Shown here: in pieces, positions 46,933 through 52,932 of the stretch
How the letters are laid out: every line of letters starts with the position of its first letter
Numbering within the stretch: the stretch's first letter is position 1
Assembly: GCA_003151825.1 (NCBI GenBank)
Contig: PLYO01000033.1
Coordinates: 25,038 to 77,969 of the forward strand
Direction of reading: 5' to 3'
Source: Ignavibacteriota bacterium
GTDB lineage: Bacteria > Bacteroidota > Ignavibacteria > Palsa-1295
Length of the DNA: 52,932 nt
Position numbers and translations under genes: made by a program
The notes under the pieces: model-generated
Seen by the model: only the letters and a program-made list of their open reading frames with translations
What the model was told of the DNA's origin: nothing
The model's database searches: none

Positions 46933-47061
46933 TTACGAATTACGAATTTCAAATTACGAATTTTTGATTTTTGCATAAAGCAAAATTTGCTTTATCGTTC
47001 ATAACAAAAGTGAGGGCTCATTCAGCCCACATTCGTAATTCGTAATTTGAAATTCGTAATT
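46931..47061. repeat. AATTACGAATT-type inverted repeats between rplS and recN
   Basis: 24-bp perfect inverted arms (46938-46961 and 47038-47061) are built from AATTACGAAT units. Between them are smaller hairpins (AAAGCAAA-ATT-TGCTTT and GGGCT-CATTC-AGCCC). The right arm ends 1 bp before the rplS stop. It can serve as rplS terminator on the minus strand and must contain or abut the recN promoter. Confidence 0.8.
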
Positions 47062-47062
47062 A

Positions 47063-47404
47063 TCAAGTCGTCTTGCGGCGCACATCCTTCGAGCCAAGCT
47101 CGCGGAGATGGTACAGCTTCGCGCGGCGGACCATCCCGGCTTTCACGAAATCGACTTTGGCAATCCGCGGCGAATGAAGCGGAAAAATACGCTCGACGCC
47201 CACGCCATTCGAAATTTTGCGGACGGTCACCGTCTCATTCAACCCCGAACCGCGCCGAGCAATGACGATCCCCTCGAAATGCTGGATACGCTCCTTATCG
47301 CCCTCGACGACGCGGACGGAGACGTTAATGATGTCCCCGGCCCGAAATGGGGGAATATCCTGACGAATTTGTGCAAGGTTGACGGCGTGAATGATCTGTT
47401 CCAT
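47063..47404 (-). CDS. rplS: 50S ribosomal protein L19
   Basis: 113 residues, normal length. Starts [20 protein letters not shown] and contains [39 protein letters not shown] and the C-terminal [21 protein letters not shown]19 lies at the 30S-50S interface. Its usual neighbours trmD and rimM are not here, so it forms its own unit, closed by the inverted repeat at 46931-47061. Confidence 0.97.
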   Translation of the reverse strand: MEQIIHAVNLAQIRQDIPPFRAGDIINVSVRVVEGDKERIQHFEGIVIARRGSGLNETVTVRKISNGVGVERIFPLHSPRIAKVDFVKAGMVRRAKLYHLRELGSKDVRRKTT

Positions 47405-47516
47405 GTGGGTAAAGTGAGGATGGGTTCGGTTTCAGGATTATCAAATGATTTCTAATTTTCGGGTGGGCAATAACCGCGATGCCCCGCAAGAAGTTCGCGG
47501 ATAGCCCGCTTTGAAT

Positions 47517-47545
47517 GTCATTCCCGCGAACGCGGGAATCCAGAG
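47517..47545. repeat. TGTCATTCCCGCG-type dispersed repeat
   Basis: TGTCATTCCCGCGAACGCGG followed by GAATCCAGA; same family as 13445-13527 and 31193-31220, with the CCAGA tail shared with the 13.4-kb copy. Confidence 0.8.
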
Positions 47546-47654
47546 CTGGCTGAATTACCGTTTTTGTAGGAATAGCATTAAAAACATTTTATGCAACCCG
47601 AATGCATAATTCCTCACCAAAACCACCACCGAAAAGCAGGAAACGCATTTGTGT

Positions 47655-47795
47655 TTCATGAACTGTGCCATTTCCAGTTTGATTTCGCCATTTGTTCTTA
47701 CAGAAAAGGTGCTCAAAATGTGTTTTCACGTTTAATTTTCATAATCCTTTTCATGAACTTATGCATCTTTCTTTCTCAATGAAAATGGTGCCTGT
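47655..47795 (-). repeat. AGTTCATGAA-containing dispersed element, copy 2
   Basis: On the minus strand 47795-47748 reads ACAGGCACCA, 20 bp, then TGCATAAGTTCATGAAAA, as at 13621-13668 with the same spacing and about 40 of 48 bases identical. A further GGCACAGTTCATGAA...ATGC lies at 47650-47670, comparable to the second motif of copy 1 but 95 bp away instead of 21. Confidence 0.7.
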
Positions 47796-47820
47796 AACAT
47801 CACCACCAAATATACAACAT

Positions 47821-47875
47821 CCAAAACCCAAAAGCAAGCGTTTCGTGAAAATAGATGAAAATTTCTTTGGGAAAT
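47821..47875 (+). repeat. 55-bp direct repeat flanking the RelE-type TA pair, left copy
   Basis: Matches 48410-48464 at 53 of 55 positions, same orientation. On the plus strand it could encode PKPKSKRFVKIDENFFGK, and the right copy the same with one change, so it may be a gene fragment. The unit enclosed is about 590 bp. Confidence 0.9.
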
Positions 47876-47881
47876 AGGTGC

Positions 47882-48145
47882 CTAACGTTTGCGATATATC
47901 TCGCGGCGATTCCCAACACTCCGAATTTCTACGATCCTAATCTCTTCTTCGATGGTATAGACCACGCGAATATCGCCGATTCGGATGCGGAAGAGATTTT
48001 CAAAGCCGTGGAGCTTAATATAGCCGAACGGACGTGGATTTTCCGAAAGAGCCTCGATGGCAACTTGAACCCGGCTCGACAGCTTTTCTGGAAGCGAGAG
48101 TATTTCCTTCAGGGCGGAGGCACGGAACTTAATCTGATAGTTCAT
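47882..48145 (-). CDS. RelE/ParE-superfamily toxin
   Basis: 87 residues with the RelE/ParE fold pattern: MNYQIKFRASALKEILSLPE, a helix with VAIEALSENPRPFG, then FRIRIGDIRVVYTIEEEIRI and a basic end VGNRREIYRKR. Such toxins cut mRNA on the ribosome (RelE) or act on gyrase (ParE); the GDIRVVY and R-x-E-I-Y end are shared by both. It overlaps its antitoxin gene by 17 bp. It lies 6 bp from the left 55-bp repeat. Confidence 0.85.
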   Translation of the reverse strand: MNYQIKFRASALKEILSLPEKLSSRVQVAIEALSENPRPFGYIKLHGFENLFRIRIGDIRVVYTIEEEIRIVEIRSVGNRREIYRKR

Positions 48146-48320
48146 GCTGCCGCGCGAGCTGCTTTTTCACTTCCTCCCAGGGAATGAGCGGCTCATGCTT
48201 GCGCTGCTCGGCGACGATACCATCATAAAAATCCTCCCACAGATCGCCCCACTCTTTGAGATCGAGCATCACGGCGGTCGGAACTCCGGTTTCGTCCGTT
48301 ACATATTGAATTCCTGTCAT
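48129..48320 (-). CDS. Antitoxin of the RelE-type pair
   Basis: 63 residues, upstream partner of the RelE-type toxin. N-terminal strand MTGIQYVTDETGVPTAVMLD followed by an acidic helical part (LKEWGDLWEDFYDGIVAEQR, WEEVKKQLARQHEL), like the Phd/YefM-related antitoxins of cyanobacteria and Bacteroidota. ATG 48320 is preferred; an ATG at 48380 would add an atypical leader. The right 55-bp repeat is 90 bp upstream. Confidence 0.75.
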   Translation of the reverse strand: MTGIQYVTDETGVPTAVMLDLKEWGDLWEDFYDGIVAEQRKHEPLIPWEEVKKQLARQHELSD

Positions 48321-48409
48321 AGTGGTGTAACAGCCCAGGGAGGGGAAATCGTTTAGCACTAACTCCCTTTCATCCTTCATCCCTCAGCCTTCATCCTTTC
48401 CCAGGCGTT

Positions 48410-48464
48410 CCAAAACCCAAAAGCAAGCGGTTCGTGAAAATAGATAAAAATTTCTTTGGGAAAT
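48410..48464 (+). repeat. 55-bp direct repeat flanking the RelE-type TA pair, right copy
   Basis: Matches 47821-47875 with two substitutions. The spacing places the whole TA operon and its probable promoter region (48321-48409) between the copies. Confidence 0.9.
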
Positions 48465-48505
48465 GGGCGGCTATGGAATTACGTCGAGTTAAGTTCATCG
48501 TATAT

Positions 48506-48532
48506 TTAGGAAGATTAATTCAATCTTCCTAA
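48506..48532. promoter_or_regulatory. Palindrome TTAGGAAGATT-N5-AATCTTCCTAA upstream of the DNA methyltransferase
   Basis: Perfect 11-bp arms around AATTC, ending 30 bp before the methyltransferase ATG. Its length and position fit an operator bound by a dimeric regulator, e.g. a controller of restriction-modification expression. No T-run follows. Confidence 0.5.
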
Positions 48533-48561
48533 TTATCAAGAACACTTTTGCATGATTTGCC

Positions 48562-49893
48562 ATGTTCAATGAATCGAGGATGGAAATTCGAACGACCCAC
48601 ACCGTTATTGCTGGAGATAGCCGCCGCATGGCGGAGCTTGCCGATAAATCGGTTCATCTAATCGTAACCTCTCCGCCGTATTGGCAACTTAAAGACTACG
48701 GTGTTAAAGAACAGCTTGGCTTCCATGATAGCTATGAAGATTACATTAACCATCTAAATCTTGTATGGCTGGAGAGTTACCGCGTCCTCCATGATGGGTG
48801 CAGACTATGTGTCAATATTGGTGACCAATTCGCCCGTGCGGTTTATTACGGGCGATATAAGGTGATACCCATTCGTGAAGAGATTATTCGATTTTGCGAA
48901 ACCATTGGTTTCGATTATATGGGTGCCGTGATTTGGCAGAAAGTTACCACGACAAAAACATCTGGCGGTGGGGTGCAAATGGGATCATACCCATTCCCAC
49001 GTAATGGAATTTTGAAGCTCGACTATGAGTTTATTCTGATCTTTAAAAAGCTCGGAGATGCTCCAAAGCCTACTTCAGAGCAGAAAGAGGTTGCGAAAAT
49101 GACTGCGGAAGAATGGAACACTTTTTTTGCTGGTCATTGGATGTTTCCGGGAGTAAGACAGGATGGACATCTCGCAATGTTTCCCGAAGAGCTTCCACGA
49201 CGACTCATCAAAATGTTTTCGTTTCCAGGTGAGACGGTACTCGATCCATTCGCAGGAAGTGGTACAACCAGCCTTGCCGCAAAGCACCTCGGACGAAGTT
49301 CGGTCGGTTATGAAATTAACCCAGAATTCATTCCCATTTTCATAAATAAACTCGGACTTCAGCAGACTGAAATTTCAGGCACGTCCTACGAATTTTTGCA
49401 GCAGCAAAACCCTCTTGATGTTCAGCCCGAACTTGCGAAGCTTCCATATCTCTTCGTCGATTCGCACAAGTTAGACAAGAAAGTTGATCCGAAAAAATTG
49501 AATTTCGGTGCGCGAATAGATGCAGGAAGCAGTGGCAAACGTGATGAGCTTTTTACGGTGAAGGAAATCATCAGTCCAGAATTGGTGAGATTGAGCAATG
49601 ACCTTACAATTCGTCTTATAGGAATTAAGGAGGATAAAAAAGCTAATGGAGCAGCAACGGAATTTCTTCGTGCGAAAACAAAAGGTAAACGTGTTTTTCT
49701 CCGACACGATTCAACTATCTATGACCGCGATAGTGTATTGATGGCCTATCTTTATTTGGAAAATAAAACGTTCGTCAATGCGCACCTCATTAAATCGGGG
49801 CTTGTTGCGATTGATGATTCTTTCGATTTTAAACTCAAAAAGAAATTTTTGACACTTTTTACACATGCCACCGACAATCCAAGAGTTAGTTAA
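48562..49893 (+). CDS. Site-specific DNA methyltransferase (N4-cytosine type) with C-terminal SNase-like domain
   Basis: 443 residues. The catalytic motif IV is TSPPYWQLKDYG (SPPY favours N4-cytosine over the N6-adenine DPPY). The SAM-binding motif I DPFAGSGTTSLAAKHLGRSS comes after it, i.e. beta-class order. Residues about 310-430 form a second region: LTIRLIGIKED, GKRVFLRHDSTIYDRDS, LMAYLYLENKTFVNAHLIKS, the outline of a staphylococcal-nuclease (OB) fold. The Arg expected in the 'YGRLLAY' position is absent, so this domain is probably non-catalytic and may bind DNA. It overlaps the next gene by 29 bp. AT-rich relative to the housekeeping genes. Confidence 0.88.
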   Translation: MFNESRMEIRTTHTVIAGDSRRMAELADKSVHLIVTSPPYWQLKDYGVKEQLGFHDSYEDYINHLNLVWLESYRVLHDGCRLCVNIGDQFARAVYYGRYKVIPIREEIIRFCETIGFDYMGAVIWQKVTTTKTSGGGVQMGSYPFPRNGILKLDYEFILIFKKLGDAPKPTSEQKEVAKMTAEEWNTFFAGHWMFPGVRQDGHLAMFPEELPRRLIKMFSFPGETVLDPFAGSGTTSLAAKHLGRSSVGYEINPEFIPIFINKLGLQQTEISGTSYEFLQQQNPLDVQPELAKLPYLFVDSHKLDKKVDPKKLNFGARIDAGSSGKRDELFTVKEIISPELVRLSNDLTIRLIGIKEDKKANGAATEFLRAKTKGKRVFLRHDSTIYDRDSVLMAYLYLENKTFVNAHLIKSGLVAIDDSFDFKLKKKFLTLFTHATDNPRVS

Positions 49894-50227
49894 TTTCTTA
49901 AGAACTCATGGCCATACGGACAGAACCAATCCGATTACTTCAGATCAGTTGGCCATTCATTTCAATATTTCTGACGGCGGGAATCAAGTTCTAATGAGAG
50001 CCATAATTCGGGATGCTATTGAAGCGGGGGAGCTTATTGGCAGTCGAAGCGGTCGCGGCGGCAACGGTTATTATTTAATTCCCGATGTTCAGGAGTTAGA
50101 CATGGTATTGCGAGGTCTTCAGCATCGGGCTGAAATGGTATTATTGAGGCGGAGCAGGCTACGAGATACTTGGAACAGGACCCATCTGCAACCTCAGAGT
50201 GGCGAAGCAGATAGACGGGTGGTTTGA
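49865..50227 (+). CDS. Small winged-helix-like protein in the restriction-modification operon
   Basis: 120 residues. The N-terminal 70 residues look like a winged helix: TIQELVNFLRTHGHTDRTNP, TSDQLAIHFNISDGGNQVLM, a recognition-helix region and a wing with GSRSGRGGNGYYLIP. The C-terminal part is basic helical (HRAEMVLLRRSRLRDTWNRT). It lies between methylase and endonuclease genes, overlapping the former by 29 bp and ending 11 bp before the latter, so it may regulate or assist the system, perhaps via the palindrome at 48506. I do not recognise a named family. Confidence 0.6.
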   Translation: MPPTIQELVNFLRTHGHTDRTNPITSDQLAIHFNISDGGNQVLMRAIIRDAIEAGELIGSRSGRGGNGYYLIPDVQELDMVLRGLQHRAEMVLLRRSRLRDTWNRTHLQPQSGEADRRVV

Positions 50228-50238
50228 AACCAAATTTG

Positions 50239-50928
50239 ATGAGCAAAACTTTTTCAAAGTCATTCGGTAAAAAGGAAAAGGTATTAAATTATACCTGCCA
50301 GACATACCAGCTCTCACGTCCGAATAAAGTCGGGGCGGTGATGGCGCTGATTCGCGAATGTCAGCCCAAATCGATTGAGGACTGGGAGTCATGGTACTTC
50401 GACCATGCGCAAACAGCGGGCAAATCTCCGTCCCGAATTAATCGCGAGATGCTTCGGGAACTTGGCGAGCGCCTTCATGTGAAGATCAGGGAAATTGTCA
50501 TTCCCGAATGGACAGAGGCATTCAATCAACTTTCGCTTGAGGATTGTATCGACTATATTTATAACCTCACCATTAATCGAACCTATGATGGTTACATCCG
50601 CGAGAAATCCGTTGTGGAGGATACGCTTGCTTCTCGTTTCCTATCAGTTCGCTTTGAGTAGAGCGATCCCGAACTCGATCATGCAGGTGACATCGATTAT
50701 TTAGGGTGGGTCGGTAAAAAAGCATTTGGAATTCAGATCAAACCGGTTACGTCTCGCTCTAATTTTGGAAATTATTCAGCGAGCGAAAGAATGCGAGCAA
50801 GCTTCGAGGCTTTTACCGCCAAGTATGGCGGAAGAGTATTCCTCGTTTATAGCGTAGATGATGAAATTGCTAACTCTGAGGTGATTGCAGAGATCGAAGC
50901 GGAAGTAAACAAATTGGCAATTGGTTGA
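50239..50928 (+). pseudogene. Type II restriction endonuclease (MjaI-like), interrupted by an amber codon
   Basis: From ATG 50239 the frame encodes 140 residues (MSKTFSKSFGKKEKVLNYTC ... SRFLSVRFE), meets TAG at 50659-50661, and continues without further break for 88 codons to TGA at 50928. The part after the stop holds the PD-(D/E)xK-like centre: DHAGDIDYLGWVGKKAFGIQ followed by IKPVT, i.e. Asp, then Q-x-K. The wording resembles MjaI-family enzymes. Because the active site lies after the stop and no start codon precedes it, the enzyme should be inactive. TAG ends other genes in this window, so recoding is unlikely. The methylase upstream is intact. A sequencing error is the main alternative. 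Confidence 0.75.
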
Positions 50929-51038
50929 TAATAGGTATTCCGGGTTCCAGCCTTCCAACGGTTTCTTTCGTCCCTCCGAGTGTATCGGGCTGGAAGAAGC
51001 ATCGTCGGCAAAGGACAGGCTCTACGCGGCGCTCTGGG

Positions 51039-51389
51039 TCAGAAATCGGGGAAGTCCTGCTCCATGATCTTAATTATTTGATCCTCGATCTCGCTGGTGA
51101 CGCGCAGTGCCGAGTTCCATACTTCCTGATAATCCACGCCGAAGTATTGATGCACAACGAAATTGCGGAATCGCTTCAGTTTGTCCCATGGGATTTCGGG
51201 ATGTTTGGCGCGGTATTCATCATCGACTTGTCCGGATGCCTCGCCAATAATAACTAATTGAAGTGCAATCGCGCTCCGATACAAGAGGGAACGCTCGAAG
51301 TTTTCGAATGTCTCAATCTGCTCGATGAACTCGTGGATTGCGTCCGCAGCTTCGAGGATGTCTTTAAGGCGAAGTTCAGGCGCCCGCAT
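51039..51389 (-). CDS. HepT-like HEPN-domain toxin
   Basis: 116 residues of the HEPN/DUF86 family: a helical bundle with RSAIALQLVIIGEASGQVDD and the catalytic RNase motif R-x4-6-H as RNFVVHQYFGV near residue 72. HepT proteins are RNases or RNA-targeting toxins held in check by MntA. The start overlaps the end of the MntA-like gene by 14 bp, the standard layout of MntA-HepT pairs. It lies 110 bp from the broken endonuclease gene, pointing towards it. Confidence 0.88.
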   Translation of the reverse strand: MRAPELRLKDILEAADAIHEFIEQIETFENFERSLLYRSAIALQLVIIGEASGQVDDEYRAKHPEIPWDKLKRFRNFVVHQYFGVDYQEVWNSALRVTSEIEDQIIKIMEQDFPDF

Positions 51390-51678
51390 AATAGACAGGC
51401 TTCGTTTCGGCCAACACCTGATCGCGTACCCACGTCTTCAGTGCTCGCTTGGAGACGAGATCGACTTTGCGTTTTAACAAACCCTCCAGCGCATCTTGCA
51501 AATCGAAATGATCGAAGAGATCGCGTTTGGAAGGATCGATAAATTCGACGAGGAAATCGAAATCGCTGACCGCAGCATCGAAATCACCGCGCGCGGCAGA
51601 GCCGAACAGCATGAGTTCGCGTACTCGGTGCTGCTTGCAGAGTGCCTGAATGGCGGGAATTGGAAGATTGGGAATCAT
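51376..51678 (-). CDS. MntA-like minimal nucleotidyltransferase antitoxin
   Basis: 100 residues. The nucleotidyltransferase signature is LMLFGSAARGDFDAAVSDFD, with GSx..D-x-D metal ligands, followed by FLVEF and the ALEGLLKRKVDLVS segment. In characterised pairs MntA AMPylates a Tyr of HepT to silence it; the target Tyr of the HEPN motif (HQY) is present in the partner. ATG 51678 is chosen at the point where family homology starts; the frame is open further upstream but would run towards the recQ stop. Confidence 0.88.
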   Translation of the reverse strand: MIPNLPIPAIQALCKQHRVRELMLFGSAARGDFDAAVSDFDFLVEFIDPSKRDLFDHFDLQDALEGLLKRKVDLVSKRALKTWVRDQVLAETKPVYYAGA

Positions 51679-51727
51679 CGTAATTATAACCCCAATAGGT
51701 TCAAATTCATTTCCGGGTCTAATAAAT

Positions 51728-52932
51728 CTACACTTTCTTTCTCTCATCGAACGCCCGCACAAAACGCAAATCCTCATAAGTATAGGCGTCGCCGAGATGT
51801 TCTTTCACGGGCGTTAGCGATGCAAAACCGTGCTTTTGGAATGCTTCCCGAATCGCGGGGAGCTTGGAGGAATCTACCAGCAGATCGAGCGATTCGATGT
51901 CGCCGTTTTGAATGAGCGACGCGATGTGTCCATTGATGGTGCTGGGCGCGAGCGCGCGGAGTTCCGCAATTTTTTTCGGCGCATGTCCTTTGCGGAAATA
52001 GGTGAGCGTTTCAAAAACGCTGTCGCCGCCTTTTTCTTCGCGCGGCGCGTGGCGAACTTCCGTTAATTTTACTGCGCCTTGATTTTCCTTTTTGAAAGTG
52101 CGTACTACGCTCAAAAATTGCATTCCATATTGCCGCGCTTTCACTTCGCCGACGCCGGAAATGGCAAGGAACTCTTGTCCATCGACGGGCAGCCGCGCAG
52201 CAATTTCCTTCAGTGTGTAATCGTTGAAGATAACATACGGAGGCACTGATTGCTGCTCGGCGATCGAGCGGCGGAGTTGGCGCAGCAATTCGAAGAGCTT
52301 CATATTCGGCGCGGGAAGTTCCACTGCCTCGCGCGAAACGCTTTCAATATGTTTCGGACGGTTGAGCGTGACCTGCAATCCGTTCTTCAGCACATCCCAT
52401 CCCTTACGCGTGATCTTTACGACACTATAATGATCGTGATCTTGAACGATCAAACCTTGTCTGCGAAATTCATTTGCAAAATGCCGCCATTCTTCTTTCG
52501 TGTGTTCATGGCCGACGCCATACGTCGGCAGTTCATGGTGGCGGAAATCTTGTATCTTTTGTCCGCGAGAGCCTTTCAGCACATCGATGACATACGCCTG
52601 ACCGAAATTTTCCTTCACTCGCACCACGCACGAAAGGAACATCTTAGCCAGCCGCGTACCATCGAAGGAATCGACATTTTGGGTGGATAAACAATTATCG
52701 CACGTCCCGCAGTTTGCGTTAGGATAGTTCTCACCGAAATAAGAAAGCAGTGCTTTTCTCCGGCACGTTGTTATCTCAGCGAGATCGACCATTCTATCAA
52801 GTTCCTGTATCGAGCGTGCTCGTTCTTCCGGAGATTTCTCATTGAAGAACATCAGGTACTTTTGACGGTCTCCGGCTCCAGAAAATAAAATGCAATCGCT
52901 CGAAAGGCCATCGCGGCCCGCGCGGCCGGTTT
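51728..52932 (-). CDS. recQ: ATP-dependent DNA helicase RecQ (5' part outside window)
   Basis: 400 residues of the C-terminal part are in the window. The frame begins at the edge with helicase motif VI (TGRAGRDGL). Then come the zinc-binding cysteines (CRRKALLSYFGENYPNANCG with CDNC), the RQC winged helix (SVVKITRKGWDVLKNG), an HRDC domain (MKLFELLRQLRRSIAEQQSV, PVDGQEFLAISGVGEVKARQ) and a C-terminal helix-turn-helix (TYFRKGHAPKKIAELRALAP). RecQ unwinds DNA in recombination and repair. The gene continues beyond base 52932. It borders the MntA-HepT pair at 50 bp. Confidence 0.95.
   Translation of the reverse strand, partial: TGRAGRDGLSSDCILFSGAGDRQKYLMFFNEKSPEERARSIQELDRMVDLAEITTCRRKALLSYFGENYPNANCGTCDNCLSTQNVDSFDGTRLAKMFLSCVVRVKENFGQAYVIDVLKGSRGQKIQDFRHHELPTYGVGHEHTKEEWRHFANEFRRQGLIVQDHDHYSVVKITRKGWDVLKNGLQVTLNRPKHIESVSREAVELPAPNMKLFELLRQLRRSIAEQQSVPPYVIFNDYTLKEIAARLPVDGQEFLAISGVGEVKARQYGMQFLSVVRTFKKENQGAVKLTEVRHAPREEKGGDSVFETLTYFRKGHAPKKIAELRALAPSTINGHIASLIQNGDIESLDLLVDSSKLPAIREAFQKHGFASLTPVKEHLGDAYTYEDLRFVRAFDERKKV

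Larger units (their letters stand above)
47405..47881. other. Gene-free stretch of repeats upstream of rplS
   Basis: This 477-bp AT-rich interval contains a TGTCATTCCCGCG-type repeat (47517-47545), the second AGTTCATGAA element (47655-47795) and the first 55-bp direct repeat (47821-47875). Open frames of about 60 codons on the plus strand have no ribosome-binding site and seem accidental. Confidence 0.6.

Noticed and set aside
47591..47877. Small plus-strand open frames upstream of rplS
   Set aside because: They run through dispersed repeats with no ribosome-binding site; composition looks non-coding.
50659..50661. TAG read as an amino acid (amber recoding)
   Set aside because: TAG ends several intact genes here (Cys-rich protein, OstA-like, trmH), so it is a normal stop; no pyrrolysine genes or special hairpin are visible.
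50929..51735. Direct repeats around the MntA-HepT pair like those of the other TA pairs
   Set aside because: Only an 8-bp match (TTCCGGGT) was found on both sides, which is within chance.

Overview
The window reads as chromosome of an FCB-group bacterium (Bacteroidota/Chlorobiota relatives). Five secreted proteins end in a type IX secretion (T9SS) sorting domain, several carry YCF48/BNR-type propeller repeats, and an OstA-like protein and LptB indicate an LPS-bearing outer membrane. The gene content and roughly 50% GC (judged by eye) fit the Candidatus Kapabacteria/Ignavibacteria area best, but that placement is inference. TAG, TGA and TAA all serve as stops, and TTG or GTG starts occur. I saw no rRNA, tRNA, CRISPR array or transposase.

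Layout. 1-2.9 kb: 3' part of a large collagen-like/YadA-head-like surface protein. 3.1-6.4 kb: M1 aminopeptidase and lptB (convergent). 6.5-9.3 kb: a small sigma factor, a Cys-rich secreted protein and a T9SS propeller protein. 9.3-13.3 kb: OstA-like protein, then a clpB cut off after its first ATPase domain, directly followed by an AT-rich HNH homing-type endonuclease. 13.7-18 kb: a methyltransferase overlapping a HAD phosphatase, pgeF, glmS. 18.3-26 kb: two tandem CAP-domain T9SS proteins, a TlpA-like lipoprotein, a large T9SS propeller protein. 26-34 kb: prfB with a programmed frameshift, a methyltransferase, a membrane J-protein, a further T9SS propeller protein, rpsO-pnp. 34-42 kb: a methyltransferase, a MazF-type toxin-antitoxin (TA) pair beside a GyrI-like gene, an outer-membrane protein, a VWA-type membrane protein, trmH, a hydrolase and a lipoprotein. 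42-47.4 kb: rho, folC, recN, rplS. 47.4-52.9 kb: an accessory, defence-like stretch with a RelE-type TA pair, an m4C-type DNA methyltransferase carrying a nuclease-fold tail, a winged-helix-like protein, a restriction endonuclease broken by an amber codon, an MntA/HepT pair, and recQ (cut by the window edge).

The most unusual theme is small mobile or duplicative DNA. Two unrelated TA pairs are each enclosed by near-perfect 44- and 55-bp direct repeats, giving about 0.6-kb units with no integrase. Palindromic or dispersed repeats supply coding sequence, start or stop codons to neighbouring genes: the HAD phosphatase N-terminus, an in-frame peptide in the VWA protein, and the trmH stop plus the start of the next gene. 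A 48-bp element with AGTTCATGAA motifs recurs 34 kb apart. The truncated clpB with its adjoining homing endonuclease and the decayed restriction gene beside an intact methylase fit the same picture of genome traffic.
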